Shown: positions 9,987 through 22,605 of the stretch, one piece after another
Numbering within the stretch: position 1 is the first letter of the stretch
Layout of the letters: the number at the start of each line of letters is the position of its first letter
Assembly: GCF_003369915.1 (NCBI RefSeq)
Contig: NC_046677.1
Span: forward strand, 4,340,001-4,404,000
Reading direction: 5' to 3'
Source of the DNA: Drosophila miranda
Lineage: Eukaryota; Arthropoda; Insecta; Diptera; Drosophilidae
Length of the DNA: 64,000 nucleotides
Made by a program: the position numbers and the translations under genes
The notes under the pieces: model-generated
Databases searched by the model: none
Told to the model about the DNA's origin: nothing
The model's input: only the letters and a program-made list of their open reading frames with translations

Positions 9987-10231
9987 ATGTTTTACATGTT
10001 CTCGCAACGCAATCGTCGACTTGGGGGTAAGTCCTTTAGAGATTTATTCTTGACAATCTTATGCTAATTCTTAATTTGATTTTGCAGGATGCAGCAATAA
10101 TGATTTCTACAGATACGGGTTACGTTTCAAAGAAAGCCATCGACAGAATGGTTTTTGTAAGTATACATATATCATATATTTATTTATATATAATTGCAAT
10201 TTCGTTTGTCTTTTGCTTAGCTTTCACTTAA
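9987..10231 (+). CDS. Three-exon microgene, second copy of unit 3
   Basis: All three exons and both introns are present and the 39-residue frame is open. It has GCATG rather than ACATG at the start codon, a variant shared with units 4 and 5. Confidence 0.4.
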
Positions 10232-10907
10232 TACAAATTAATACCGAAGGACCAGCTGGAATTACCCAATACAAGTTTTTTTTTTTCAAAGTTCCATGTT
10301 AAAAAAGATATAATAAAAAAGATGTCTGATTGTGATTATTATTAGCACTTAATTATTGTGTCATAATTTTAAAGGGGGGCTTATAAGGGTTGTTATCCAG
10401 TGTTGCTTTTCCCCTGAATTAAAGCACAGAACCCCTTGAAGAACTGCCGCTGACATTTTCATTTCATTTGATAGTTTTTTCATGGCCAAGCAAGACCAAG
10501 ATAAATGTTATCTTATTTTATGTTTGGATACGGCTCTCCCTTTTTAATAAACTTTTAAAACTTAGTAGCCCTATTCTTTGGTAGATCAGGCATATTTGAA
10601 ATGGGATTTTCCTCAGTCTGTTTCCATTCCTGTTCCCGTAAACATCTATATTGTTGAATTTTCGTTCTATGTAAGTGGTTAAAAAATAGCAAAAATTTTA
10701 GTAATTTGCGTTTGTCCTGCCAAAAAAAATATTTAAAATTTTGTTTTTTTAGTTGAATTTTGACTTTGCTTACTTTGCTTGGAAGAGTTGGAAAAAAAAG
10801 ATTATTTTTTCACAAAACAGTCCGAAGGGTTGGAGCTCCAAAGATTGGCTGAAATAAATGTGCGATTTAAGCACCTACAAAATATAGTCCATGCGGAAGA
10901 TGAAATC

Positions 10908-11173
10908 ATGGCATACTTTATGCTGGAAATTAAAACAATTTGCAGCACAAGAAGGTATCTGTGGTCTTTCTGTCAAAATTTAAAATTTTAATAGTTTTCT
11001 GTTCTCCTTGCTGCAGCCCCTGCTGTGGACCCTGCTGCAGTCCGTGCTGCAGTTCGTTCTGCAGCCCCTGCTGCACTCCCTGCTGCTCCCCCTGCTGCAC
11101 TCCCTGCTCCTATCCCTGCTGCTATCCCTGTGGGGCCCCAGGCGCTGGATTCTGGTTCAGCCAAATTTATTGA
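10908..11173 (+). CDS. Spliced Cys-Gly-Pro repeat protein, unit 3 (67 aa)
   Basis: Exons are 10908-10954 and 11017-11173. The shortest repeat tract, having lost about 60 bp of internal (S/G)PCC repeats relative to unit 1. It has the KKDYFF upstream allele. Confidence 0.65.
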
Positions 11174-12829
11174 TGCAAACAGCTATGCAATAAAATCATA
11201 ACAAGAAACTACATGAAATCCGTACAATTAAGCAAATAAAATTAGTTTTTAACTATTTCATGGACAATAGTGCCAAAGGGAAGGCTAATTTGGGGGCTGG
11301 GTGCTTAAAAAATCACTTAAGGATCCCCTACACTGTTGGGATTATAGGATTTTTCTCGCTGAACACGAATCAGGCCTCCAAAAGTGCAATTACATTGATA
11401 CGCCATTGTGTATCGCCCATTGTGTAAAAAAATAATTTGTGGTATACGAGGGTATCTGTAGTCCTTATGTAAAAATTGTATATATGTAGATATAAGAACC
11501 ACCCGATCAAAACAAAGACAGAAACTAGGCAGCAATGTAAGCTCCCGTTCGTTGCTCCTTGCTCCGCATTTGCTGAGAGCGTGGCCTGAGAGAGTGAAAG
11601 AGCGAGAGACACTCGTGTCAGCAGAGTGTGGATGGCATTTTAATGTTTTTGTTGCTGAGAGAGCAAATGGGTTCCGTTTGCCGAGAATCCGAACTCCCTG
11701 CTCTCGTGTTCTCGCAATCTCGCATTGTTGATGCTGAGAGAGAAGACGAAAGACACGATCGGGAATAAAAAGACAGCCACAAAGCAACTGCGAGAGTGTA
11801 TGTATGTGTGCGTGCATTGCGGTCGGGAAGCAAAGCTCTCGCTTGCAGATGAAATGAAGATCAAGAGATAAGACAATTTGACAGTGCGCTTGGAGGCGAA
11901 GTACAAGAAAAATGCAAGAAAAGAAGAAGCCTAATCTCTGACACGGTCCTAACAAGTTTGGATATGTAGTAAATCGAATGCTGGAAGGCGATTTAACAAT
12001 TTGGGTTTCCGCAAAGCCCTACATGCCCTCGAAGACGGTTTCCATCAACAGAGTCCTCTCAAGTGACCCCGACCAATGGAAAAAAACCCTGCTGACGAGA
12101 CTTTTGGCAAAGGCTCTACATAAGAGTACCCACACCTTACAGTGCTTTAGAAATGGGGCAGCTGTCGTTGGGATACAAACCCCCATTTCCTCCCCCCCCA
12201 CAAATATAATTTTTCACTAAAAAATATACATCACAGTAGGCTGTATTCTGTAACCTTTGGAATATTCAGGCCCTTAGTTGTAAAACCAAACAATTTTTCA
12301 TTCGTTTTCCGGCTCTCGTTCAGGCAACAACTAAAAATTATTTTCGGGAAAAAAAAATTATGAAAATTATTTGAGTAAAAAAATTTGTGTGTAAAAATGT
12401 TTACGCGAGTTAAAAAATTTTGTTTGTGAAAAGTATCACAAGTGTAAAAATTATTATTCGTAAATCCTAATTCCAATGATGGCTAAAAGGTAGTGACAAG
12501 TGAAATTTGTTTTGGCTGTTAACATGGATCCATTCCGCAGTATCTCCACACAATTCAGCCCACACTCCATACTCCAAACTACACAATCTACACTTTAAGC
12601 TACCCAGTCCACACTCATTGAACCGCATTTCAATCTACCAGACTCTTATACACAAACTACACTTCGATAAGCATATACATATGTATAAGCATACTTCTTA
12701 TACGCTAATCTGCACACTTATACTCTGATCTGCACACTTATCTACACTCTACGCCAATCTGCGGAGTTATTTACACTCTACGCCAATCTGCGGAGTTAAT
12801 TACACTCTATTCTTCATTTGATTTTGCAG

Positions 12830-12898
12830 GATGCAGCAATAATGATTTCTACAGATACGGGTTACGTTTCAAAGAAAGCCATCGACAGAATGGTTTTT
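12830..12898 (+). pseudogene. Microgene remnant, unit 4 (exon 1 lost)
   Basis: Exon 2 with both splice sites remains and exon 1 is deleted at the shared junction near 12809. Confidence 0.6.
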
Positions 12899-13065
12899 GT
12901 AAGTATACATATATCATATATTTATTTATATATAATTGCAATTTCGTTTGTCTTTTGCTTAGCTTTCACTTAATACAAATTAATACCGAAGGACCAGCTG
13001 GAATTAGCCAATACAAGTTTTTTTTTCAAAGTTCCATGTTAAAAATGTTTCATTTGACAGTTTTT

Positions 13066-13764
13066 TCATGGCCAAGCAAGACCATGACCGGCATAACTGT
13101 TGCGCATCTGCCGCAGCCGCTCTAGTGTCTCTGGTGTTAGATTGTGGCTCAGATCGTTCAGTAGGCGATCCTCTGCATCGGTCTGGGGCATCAGCTCGAG
13201 CATCTTCATGCCATGCTTGATGGCCTTGCGCAGCTGGTCCAGCTCCGTCTGGCGCACTGCGCGCTGAGAGCGCAGGTTGTCGAGATGGTCGCGAAAGCCG
13301 TCCATCTCATCGGGCAGGGGCAGCGGGTCCGCCAGTAGAGGGAGCGGCAGTGCGCCCAGCTCTTCGCAGAGCTGCTCCTGCTGGAGCAGCAGCTCCCCGA
13401 TCTCCGCCCGACGTTTCGAGAGCTCCTCGCGCAGATGCTCAATGCTTTTGTCCAGCTTCAGCTGCCATATGATCAGTGGCACATCGTCGGGCCTCTGACC
13501 AATGTCCACCGTCTCATGGAGGAGTCGGGTGAGGTCGCTGGCCTCGGCTCGGAGTGCGGCTATGTCATCCAGGATGGCCGCCTGCTTCTCCCGCGACTCG
13601 GTCAGCAGATCCGTATAGAAATTATCCGCGTGCGCCTTGAGTTTGTGCAGAAAGTCCTCGCATGTCTTCGGCTCGAACATGAGGGACCACATTGAATGGA
13701 GCTGCTCCACATGCTCGCCAGTCATCTCAAGGATCTCTCCCTTGATGGAGGTTGGGTCAACCAT
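13066..13764 (-). CDS. Truncated Fascetto/PRC1-like protein, unit 4
   Basis: Open 232-residue copy with the same protein sequence as unit 2. It ends at the same fusion stop shared with unit DNA. Confidence 0.8.
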   Translation of the reverse strand: MVDPTSIKGEILEMTGEHVEQLHSMWSLMFEPKTCEDFLHKLKAHADNFYTDLLTESREKQAAILDDIAALRAEASDLTRLLHETVDIGQRPDDVPLIIWQLKLDKSIEHLREELSKRRAEIGELLLQQEQLCEELGALPLPLLADPLPLPDEMDGFRDHLDNLRSQRAVRQTELDQLRKAIKHGMKMLELMPQTDAEDRLLNDLSHNLTPETLERLRQMRNSYAGHGLAWP

Positions 13765-14003
13765 AGCCAATAGGAATGGGTCTTGTATTCGCGAATGGAA
13801 GGAATTTATGTGATGTGTGCAGGATTTCGATTGCACAATGTGTTGCTCAAGGAAAATGCCTCCGCACAGATAAGTGACGCCTCTCGTGTTGGCACAAATT
13901 GCACAATGAAAATTTTGTGTGCTTGATTTGCCTCATGCCTCAAAGCACAACTTAATACTCAAAGGATACGTGTTTGGCCATATGTTTGGAATTAGGGTAA
14001 AGC

Positions 14004-14248
14004 ATGTTTTACATGTTCTCGCAACGCAATCGTCGACTTGGGGGTAAGTCCTTTAGAGATTTATTCTTGACAATCTTATGCTAATTCTTAATTTGATTTT
14101 GCAGGATGCAGCAATAATGATTTCTACAGATACGGGTTACGTTTCAAAGAAAGCCATCGACAGAATGGTTTTTGTAAGTATACATATATCATATATTTAT
14201 TTATATATAATTGCAATTTCGTTTGTCTTTTGCTTAGCTTTCACTTAA
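14004..14248 (+). CDS. Three-exon microgene, second copy of unit 4
   Basis: Complete copy with the same exon lengths (40, 69 and 11 nt) and the GCATG start context. Confidence 0.4.
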
Positions 14249-14924
14249 TACAAATTAATACCGAAGGACCAGCTGGAATTACCCAATACAAGTTTTTTTT
14301 TTTCAAAGTTCCATGTTAAAAAAGATATAATAAAAAAGATGTCTGATTGTGATTATTATTAGCACTTAATTATTGTGTCATAATTTTAAAGGGGGGCTTA
14401 TAAGGGTTGTTATCCAGTGTTGCTTTTCCCCTGAATTAAAGCACAGAACCCCTTGAAGAACTGCCGCTGACATTTTCATTTCATTTGATAGTTTTTTCAT
14501 GGCCAAGCAAGACCAAGATAAATGTTATCTTATTTTATGTTTGGATACGGCTCTCCCTTTTTAATAAACTTTTAAAACTTAGTAGCCCTATTCTTTGGTA
14601 GATCAGGCATATTTGAAATGGGATTTTCCTCAGTCTGTTTCCATTCCTGTTCCCGTAAACATCTATATTGTTGAATTTTCGTTCTATGTAAGTGGTTAAA
14701 AAATAGCAAACATTTTAGTAATTTGCGTTTGTCCTGCCAAAAAAAATATTTAAAATTTTGTTTTTTTAGTTGAATTTTGACTTTGCTTACTTTGCTTGGA
14801 AGAGTTGGAAAAAATTGAATATTATTTCACAAAACAGTCCGAAGGGTTGGAGCTCCAAAGATTGGCTGAAATAAATGTGCGATTTAAGCACCTACAAAAT
14901 ATAGTCCATGCGGAAGATGAAATC

Positions 14925-15190
14925 ATGGCATACTTTATGCTGGAAATTAAAACAATTTGCAGCACAAGAAGGTATCTGTGGTCTTTCTGTCAAAATTTAA
15001 AATTTTAATAGTTTTCTGTTCTCCTTGCTGCAGCCCCTGCTGTGGACCCTGCTGCAGTCCGTGCTGCAGTTCGTTCTGCAGCCCCTGCTGCACTCCCTGC
15101 TGCTCCCCCTGCTGCACTCCCTGCTCCTATCCCTGCTGCTATCCCTGTGGGGCCCCAGGCGCTGGATTCTGGTTCAGCCAAATTTATTGA
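14925..15190 (+). CDS. Spliced Cys-Gly-Pro repeat protein, unit 4 (67 aa)
   Basis: Exons are 14925-14971 and 15034-15190. The repeat tract is the same as in unit 3, but the upstream allele is KIEYYF, so the two ends of the gene have recombined. Confidence 0.65.
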
Positions 15191-16993
15191 TGCAAACAGC
15201 TATGCAATAAAATCATAACAAGAAACTACATGAAATCCGTACAATTAAGCAAATAAAATTAGTTTTTAACTATTTCATGGACAATAGTGCCAAAGGGAAG
15301 GCTAATTTGGGGGCTGGGTGCTTAAAAAATCACTTAAGGATCCCCTACACTGTTGGGATTATAGGATTTTTCTCGCTGAACACGAATCAGGCCTCCAAAA
15401 GTGCAATTACATTGATACGCCATTGTGTATCGCCCATTGTGTAAAAAAATAACAATTTGTGGTATACGAGGGTATCTGTAGTCCTTATGTAAAAATTGTA
15501 TATATGTAGATATAAGAACCACCCGATCAAAACAAAGACAGAAACTAGGCAGCAATGTAAGCTCCCGTTCGTTGCTCCTTGCTCCGCATTTGCTGAGAGC
15601 GTGGCCTGAGAGAGTGAAAGAGCGAGAGACACTCGTGTCAGCAGAGTGTGGATGGCATTTTAATGTTTTTGTTGCTGAGAGAGCAAATGGGTTCCGTTTG
15701 CCGAGAATCCGAACTCCCTGCTCTCGTGTTCTCGCAATCTCGCATTGTTGATGCTGAGAGAGAAGACGAAAGACACGATCGGGAATAAAAAGACAGCCAC
15801 AAAGCAACTGCGAGAGTGTATGTATGTGTGCGTGCATTGCGGTCGGGAAGCAAAGCTCTCGCTTGCAGATGAAATGAAGATCAAGAGATAAGACAATTTG
15901 ACAGTGCGCTTGGAGGCGAAGTACAAGAAAAATGCAAGAAAAGAAGAAGCCTAATCTCTGACACGGTCCTAACAAGTTTGGATATGTAGTAAATCGAATG
16001 CTGAAAGGCGATTTAACAATTTGGGTTTCCGCAAAGCCCTACATGCCCACGAAGACGGTTTTCATCAACAGAGGCCTCTCAAGTGACCCCGACCAATGGA
16101 AAAAAACACTGCTGACGAGACTTTTGGCAAAGGCTTTACATAAGAGTACCCACACCTTACAGTGCTTTAGAAATGGGGCAGCTGTCGTTGGGATACAAAC
16201 CCCCATTTCCTCCCCCCCCACAAATATAATTTTTCACTAAAAAATATACATCACAGTAGGCTGTATTCTGTAACCTTTGGAATATTCAGGCCCTTAGTTG
16301 TAAAACCAAACAATTTTTCATTCGTTTTCCGGCTCTCGTTCAGGCAACAACTAAAAATTATTTTCGGGAAAAAAAAATTATGAAAATTATTTGGGTACAA
16401 AAATTTGTGTGTAAAAATGTTTACGCGAGTTAAAAAATTTTGTTTGTGAAAAGTATCACAAGTGTAAAAATTATTATTCGTAAATCCTAATTCCAATGAT
16501 GGCTAAAAGGTAGTGACAAGTGAAATTTGTTTTGGCATATTAACATGGATCCATTCCGCAGTATCTCCACACAATTCAGCCCACACTCCATACTCCAAAC
16601 TACACAATCCACACTTTAAGCTACCCAGTCCACACTCATTGAACCGCATTTCAATCTACCAGACTCTTATACACAAACTACACTTCGATAAGCATATACA
16701 TATGTATAAGCATACTTCTTATACGCTAATCTAAACACTTATACTCTGATCTGCACACTTATCTACACTCTACGCCAATCTGCGGAGTTATTTACACTCT
16801 ACGCCAATCTGCGGAGTTAATTACACTCTACGCCAATCTGCAATCTTATTTACACTCTACGCCAATCTGCAAAACTAACCTACACTCTACGCACTGGACG
16901 CACTTCAGCAAAGCAAATGAAAAATGGTCGATTAACACAACTCAATACTCAAAGGATACGTGTTTGGCCATATGTTTGGAATTAGGGTAAAAC

Positions 16994-17238
16994 ATGTTTT
17001 ACATGTTCTCGCAACGCAATCGTCTACTTGGGGGTAAGTCCTTTAGAGATTTATTCTTGACAATCTTATGCTAATTCTTCATTTGATTTTGCAGGATGCA
17101 GCAATAATGATTTCTACAGATACGGGTTACGTTTCAAAGAAAGCCATCGACAGAATGGTTTTTGTAAGTATACATATATCATATATTTATTTATATATAA
17201 TTGCAATTTCGTTTGTCTTTTGCTTAGCTTTCACTTAA
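16994..17238 (+). CDS. Three-exon microgene, first copy of unit 5
   Basis: Complete copy with the Leu form of exon 1. It lies downstream of four minisatellite copies and converges on the broken Feo-like gene. Confidence 0.4.
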
Positions 17239-17330
17239 TACAAATTAATACCGAAGGACCAGCTGGAATTAGCCAATACAAGTTTTTTTTTCAAAGTTCC
17301 ATGTTAAAAATGTTTCATTTGACAGTTTTT

Positions 17331-18019
17331 TCATGGCCAAGCAAGACCATGACCGGCATAACTGTTGCGCATCTGCCGCAGCCGCTCTAGTGTCTCTGGT
17401 GTTAGATTGTGGCTCAGATCGTTCAGTAGGCGATCCTCTGCATCGGTCTGGGGCATCAGCTCGAGCATCTTCATGCCATGCTTGATGGCCTTGCGCAGCT
17501 GGTCCAGCTCCGTCTGGCGCACTGCGCGCTGAGAGCGCAGGTTGTCGAGATGGTCGCGAAAGCCGTCCATCTCATCGGGCAGGGGCAGCGGGTCCGCCAG
17601 TAGAGGGAGCGGCAGTGCGCCCAGCTCTTCGCAGAGCTGCTCCTGCTGGAGCAGCAGCTCCCCGATCTCCGCCCGACGTTTCGAGAGCTCCTCGCGCAGA
17701 TGCTCAATGCTTTTGTCCAGCTTCAGCTGCCATATGATCAGTGGCACATCGTCGGGCCTCTGACCAATGTCCACCGTCTCATGGAGGAGTCGGGTGAGGT
17801 CGCTGGCCTCGGCTCGGAGTGCGGCTATGTCATCCAGGATGGCCGCCTGCTTCTCCCGCGACTCGGTCAGCAGATCCGTATAGAAATTATCCGCGTGCGC
17901 CTTGAGTTTGTGCAGTTTGTGTTCGGCTCGAACATGAGGGACCACATTGAATGGAGCTGCTCCACATGCTCGCCAGTCATCTCAAGGATCTCTCCCTTGA
18001 TGGAGGTTGGGTCAACCAT
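17331..18019 (-). pseudogene. Broken Fascetto/PRC1-like copy, unit 5
   Basis: About 16 bases between GTGCAG and TTCGGCTCG (near 17916) are replaced by 6, shifting the frame after residue 32 or so. The N-terminal 30 codons and the remaining 190 codons lie in different frames. Downstream sequence is otherwise unchanged, so the break is recent. Confidence 0.8.
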
Positions 18020-18258
18020 AGCCAATAGGAATGGGTCTTGTATTCGCGAATGGAAGGAATTTATGTGATGTGTGCAGGATTTCGATTGCACAATGTGTTG
18101 CTCAAGGAAAATGCCTCCGCACAGATAAGTGACGCCTCTCGTGTTGGCACAAATTGCACAATGAAAATTTGGTGTGCTTGATTTGCCTCATGCCTCAAAG
18201 CACAACTTAATACTCAAAGGATACGTGTTTGGCCATATGTTTGGAATTAGGGTAAAGC

Positions 18259-18503
18259 ATGTTTTACATGTTCTCGCAACGCAATCGTCGACTTGGGGGT
18301 AAGTCCTTTAGAGATTTATTCTTGACAATCTTATGCTAATTCTTCATTTGATTTTGCAGGATGCAGCAATAATGATTTCTACAGATACGGGTTACGTTTC
18401 AAAGAAAGCCATCGACAGAATGGTTTTTGTAAGTATACATATATCATATATTTATTTATATATAATTGCAATTTCGTTTGTCTTTTGCTTAGCTTTCACT
18501 TAA
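18259..18503 (+). CDS. Three-exon microgene, second copy of unit 5
   Basis: Complete copy with the Arg form of exon 1 and the GCATG start context. Intron 1 carries TTCTTCATT, as in first copies, rather than TTCTTAATT, another sign of exchange. Confidence 0.4.
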
Positions 18504-19178
18504 TACAAATTAATACCGAAGGACCAGCTGGAATTAGCCAATACAAGTTTTTTTTTTCAAAGTTCCATGTTAAAAAAGATATAATAAAAAAGATGTCTGA
18601 TTGTGATTATTATTAGCACTTAATTATTGTGTCATAATTTTAAAGGGGGGCTTATAAGGGTTGTTATCCAGTGTTGCTTTTCCCCTGAATTAAAGCACAG
18701 AACCCCTTGAAGAACTGCCGCTGACATTTTCATTTCATTTGACAGTTTTTTCATGGCCAAGCAAGACCAAGATAAATGTTATCTTATTTTATGTTTGGAT
18801 ACGGCTCTCCCTTTTTAATAAACTTTTAAAACTTAGTAGCCCTATTCTTTGGTAGATCAGGCATATTTGAAATGGGATTTTCCTCAGTCTGTTTCCATTC
18901 CTGTTCCCGTAAACATCTATATTGTTGAATTTTCGTTCTATGTAAGTGTATAAAAAATAGCAAAAATTTTAGTAATTTGCTTTTGTCCTGCCAAAAAAAA
19001 TATTTAAAATTTTGTTTTTTTAGTTGAATTTTGACTTTGCTTACTTTGCTTGGAAGAGTTGGAAAAAATTGAATATTATTTCACAAAACAGTCCGAAGGG
19101 TTGGAGCTCCAAAGATTGGCTGAAATAAATGTGCGATTTAAGCACCTACAAAATATAGTCCATGCGGAAGATGAAATC

Positions 19179-19555
19179 ATGGCATACTTTATGCTGGAAA
19201 TTAAAACAATTTGCAGCACAAGAAGGTATCTGTGGTCTTTCTGTCAAAATTTAAAATTTTAATAGTTTTCTGTTCTCCTTGCTGCAGCCCCTGCTGTGGA
19301 CCCTGCTGCAGTCCGTGCTGCAGTCCGTGCTGCGGTCCGTGCTGCAGCCCCTGCTGTGGACCCTGCTTCGGTCCGTGCTGCAGCCCCTGCTGTGGACCCT
19401 GCTGCAGTCCGTGCCGCAGTCCGTGCTGCAGCCCCTGCTGCACTCCCTGCTGCTCCCCTGCTCCTATCCCTGCTGCTATCCCTGTGGGGCCCCAGGCGCT
19501 GGATTCTGGTTCAGCCAAATTTATTGATGCAAACAGCTATGCAATAAAATCATAA
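19179..19555 (+). pseudogene. Frameshifted Cys-Gly-Pro gene, unit 5
   Basis: Exons are 19179-19225 and 19288-19555. One C is missing in the run near 19455, so after CCTPCCSP the frame turns into an Ala/Pro-rich tail ending AIKS (104 aa in total). The usual FWFSQIY end is lost. Confidence 0.6.
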
Positions 19556-21186
19556 CAAGAAACTACATGAAATCCGTACAATTAAGCAAATAAAATTAGT
19601 TTTTAACTATTTCATGGACAATAGTGCCAAAGGGAAGGCTAATTTGGGGGCTGGGTGCTTAAAAAATCACTTAAGGATCCCCTACACTGTTGGGATTATA
19701 GGATTTTTCTCGCTGAACACGAATCAGGCCTCCAAAAGTGCAATTACATTGATACGCCATTGTGTATCGCCCATTGTGTAAAAAAATAACAATTTGTGGT
19801 ATACGAGGGTATCTGTAGTCCTTATGTAAAAATTGTATATATGTAGATATAAGAACCACCCGATCAAAACAAAGACAGAAACTAGGCAGCAATGTAAGCT
19901 CCCGTTCGTTGCTCCTTGCTCCGCATTTGCTGAGAGCGTGGCCTGAGAGAGTGAAAGAGCGAGAGACACTCGTGTCAGCAGAGTGTGGATGGCATTTTAA
20001 TGTTTTTGTTGCTGAGAGAGCAAATGGGTTCCGTTTGCCGAGAATCCGAACTCCCTGCTCTCGTGTTCTCGCAATCTCGCATTGTTGATGCTGAGAGAGA
20101 AGACGAAAGACACGATCGGGAATAAAAAGACAGCCACAAAGCAACTGCGAGAGTGTATGTATGTGTGCGTGCATTGCGGTCGGGAAGCAAAGCTCTCGCT
20201 TGCAGATGAAATGAAGATCAAGAGATAAGACAATTTGACAGTGCGCTTGGAGGCGAAGTACAAGAAAAATGCAAGAAAAGAAGAAGCCTAATCTCTGACA
20301 CGGTCCTAACAAGTTTGGATATGTAGTAAATCGAATGCTGGAAGGCGATTTAAAAATTTGGGTTTCCGCAAAGCCCTACATGCCCTCGAAGACGGTTTCC
20401 ATCAACAGAGGCCTCTCAAGTGACCCCGACCAATGGAAAAAAACCCTGCTGACGAGACTTTTGGCAAAGGCTTTACATAAGAGTACCCACACCTTACAGT
20501 GCTTTAGAAATGGGGCAGCTGTCGTTAGGATACAAACCCCCATTTCCTCCCCCCCCACAAATATAATTTTTCACTAAAAAATATACATCACAGTAGGCTG
20601 TATTCTGTAACCTTTGGAATATTCAGGCCCTTAGTTGTAAAACCAAACAATTTTTCATTCGTTTTCCGGCTCTCGTTCAGGCAACAACTAAAAATTATTT
20701 TCGGGAAAAAAAAATTATGAAAATTATTTGAGTAAAAAAATTTGTGTGTAAAAATGTTTACGCGAGTTAAAAAATTTTGTTTGTGAAAAGTATCACAAGT
20801 GTAAAAATTATTATTCGTAAATCCTAATTCCAATGATGGCTAAAAGGTAGTGACAAGTGAAATTTGTTTTGGCTGTTAACATGGATCCATTCCGCAGTAT
20901 CTCCACACAATTCAGCCCACACTCCATACTCCAAACTACACAATCCACACTTTAAGCTACCCAGTCCACACTCATTGAACCGCATTTCAATCTACCAGAC
21001 TCTTATACACAAACTACACTTCGATAAGCATATACATATGTATAAGCATACTTCTTATACGCTAATCTGCACACTTATACTCTGATCTGCACACTTATCT
21101 ACACTCTACGCCAATCTGCGGAGTTATTTACACTCTACGCCAATCTGCGGAGTTAATTACACTCTATTCTTCATTTGATTTTGCAG

Positions 21187-21255
21187 GATGCAGCAATAAT
21201 GATTTCTACAGATACGGGTTACGTTTCAAAGAAAGCCATCGACAGAATGGTTTTT
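21187..21255 (+). pseudogene. Microgene remnant, unit 6 (exon 1 lost)
   Basis: Exon 2 is intact and exon 1 is lost at the shared deletion junction. Confidence 0.6.
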
Positions 21256-21422
21256 GTAAGTATACATATATCATATATTTATTTATATATAATTGCAATT
21301 TCGTTTGTCTTTTGCTTAGCTTTCACTTAATACAAATTAATACCGAAGGACCAGCTGGAATTAGCCAATACAAGTTTTTTTTTCAAAGTTCCATGTTAAA
21401 AATGTTTCATTTGACAGTTTTT

Positions 21423-22121
21423 TCATGGCCAAGCAAGACCATGACCGGCATAACTGTTGCGCATCTGCCGCAGCCGCTCTAGTGTCTCTGGTGTTAGATT
21501 GTGGCTCAGATCGTTCAGTAGGCGATCCTCTGCATCGGTCTGGGGCATCAGCTCAAGCATCTTCATGCCATGCTTGATGGCCTTGCGCAGCTGGTCCAGC
21601 TCCGTCTGGCGCACTGCGCGCTGAGAGCGCAGGTTGTCGAGATGGTCGCGAAAGCCGTCCATCTCATCGGGCAGGGGCAGCGGGTCCGCAAGTAGAGGGA
21701 GCGGCAGTGAGCCCAGCTCTTCGCAGAGCTGCTCCTGCTGGAGCAGCAGCTCCCCGATCTCCGCCCGACGTTTCGAGAGCTCCTCGCGCAGATGCTCAAT
21801 GCTTTTGTCCAGCTTCAGCTGCCATATGATCAGTGGCACATCGTCGGGCCTCTGACCAATGTCCACCGTCTCATGGAGGAGTCGGGTGAGGTCGCTGGCC
21901 TCTGCTCGGAGTGCGGCTATGTCATCCAGGATGGCCGCCTGCTTCTCCCGCGACTCGGTCAGCAGATCCGTATAGAAATTATCCGCGTGCGCCTTGAGTT
22001 TGTGCAGAAAGTCCTCGCATGTCTTCGGCTCGAACATGAGGGACCACATTGAATGGAGCTGCTCCACATGCTCGCCAGTCATCTCAAGGATCTCTCCCTT
22101 GATGGAGGTTGGGTCAACCAT
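21423..22121 (-). CDS. Truncated Fascetto/PRC1-like protein, unit 6 (Ser variant)
   Basis: Open copy with Ala138-to-Ser in the Pro-rich loop (EELGSLPLP), plus silent changes in the loop and near 21902. It is identical at protein level to unit 7. Confidence 0.8.
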   Translation of the reverse strand: MVDPTSIKGEILEMTGEHVEQLHSMWSLMFEPKTCEDFLHKLKAHADNFYTDLLTESREKQAAILDDIAALRAEASDLTRLLHETVDIGQRPDDVPLIIWQLKLDKSIEHLREELSKRRAEIGELLLQQEQLCEELGSLPLPLLADPLPLPDEMDGFRDHLDNLRSQRAVRQTELDQLRKAIKHGMKMLELMPQTDAEDRLLNDLSHNLTPETLERLRQMRNSYAGHGLAWP

Positions 22122-22360
22122 AGCCAATAGGAATGGGTCTTGTATTCGCGAATGGAAGGAATTTATGTGATGTGTGCAGGATTTCGATTGCACAATGTGT
22201 TGCTCAAGGAAAATGCCTCCGCACAGATAAGTGACGCCTCTCGTGTTGGCACAAATTGCACAATGAAAATTTTGTGTGCTTGATTTGCCTCATGCCTCAA
22301 AGCACAACTTAATACTCAAAGGATACGTGTTTGGCCATATGTTTGGAATTAGGGTAAAAC

Positions 22361-22605
22361 ATGTTTTACATGTTCTCGCAACGCAATCGTCGACTTGGGG
22401 GTAAGTCCTTTAGAGATTTATTCTTGACAATCTTATGCTAATTCTTAATTTGATTTTGCAGGATGCAGCAATAATGATTTCTACAGATACGGGTTACGTT
22501 TCAAAGAAAGCCATCGACAGAATGGTTTTTGTAAGTATACATATATCATATATTTATTTATATATAATTGCAATTTCGTTTGTCTTTTGCTTAGCTTTCA
22601 CTTAA
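22361..22605 (+). CDS. Three-exon microgene, second copy of unit 6
   Basis: Complete, Arg form. It is the only full microgene of this unit and lies divergent to the Feo-like ATG at 22121. Confidence 0.4.

Larger units (their letters stand above)
7335..11332 (+). repeat. Array unit 3 (exon-1-deleted type)
   Basis: The first microgene lacks exon 1: the minisatellite (to about 8791) joins straight onto the intron-1 tail. A private deletion of about 30 bp near 8096 shortens the small ORF that starts at 7983. The Feo-like and Cys-Gly-Pro genes are open. Confidence 0.9.
11333..15349 (+). repeat. Array unit 4 (exon-1-deleted type)
   Basis: It has the same microgene deletion junction as unit 3, without the private deletion near 8096. 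It also has a 3-bp loss near 11433. The Feo-like and Cys-Gly-Pro genes are open. Confidence 0.9.
15350..19686 (+). repeat. Array unit 5 (exon-1-bearing type, two broken genes)
   Basis: The minisatellite has four copies and both microgenes are complete. The Feo-like gene and the Cys-Gly-Pro gene are both frameshifted here, making this the most degraded unit of the array. Confidence 0.9.
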
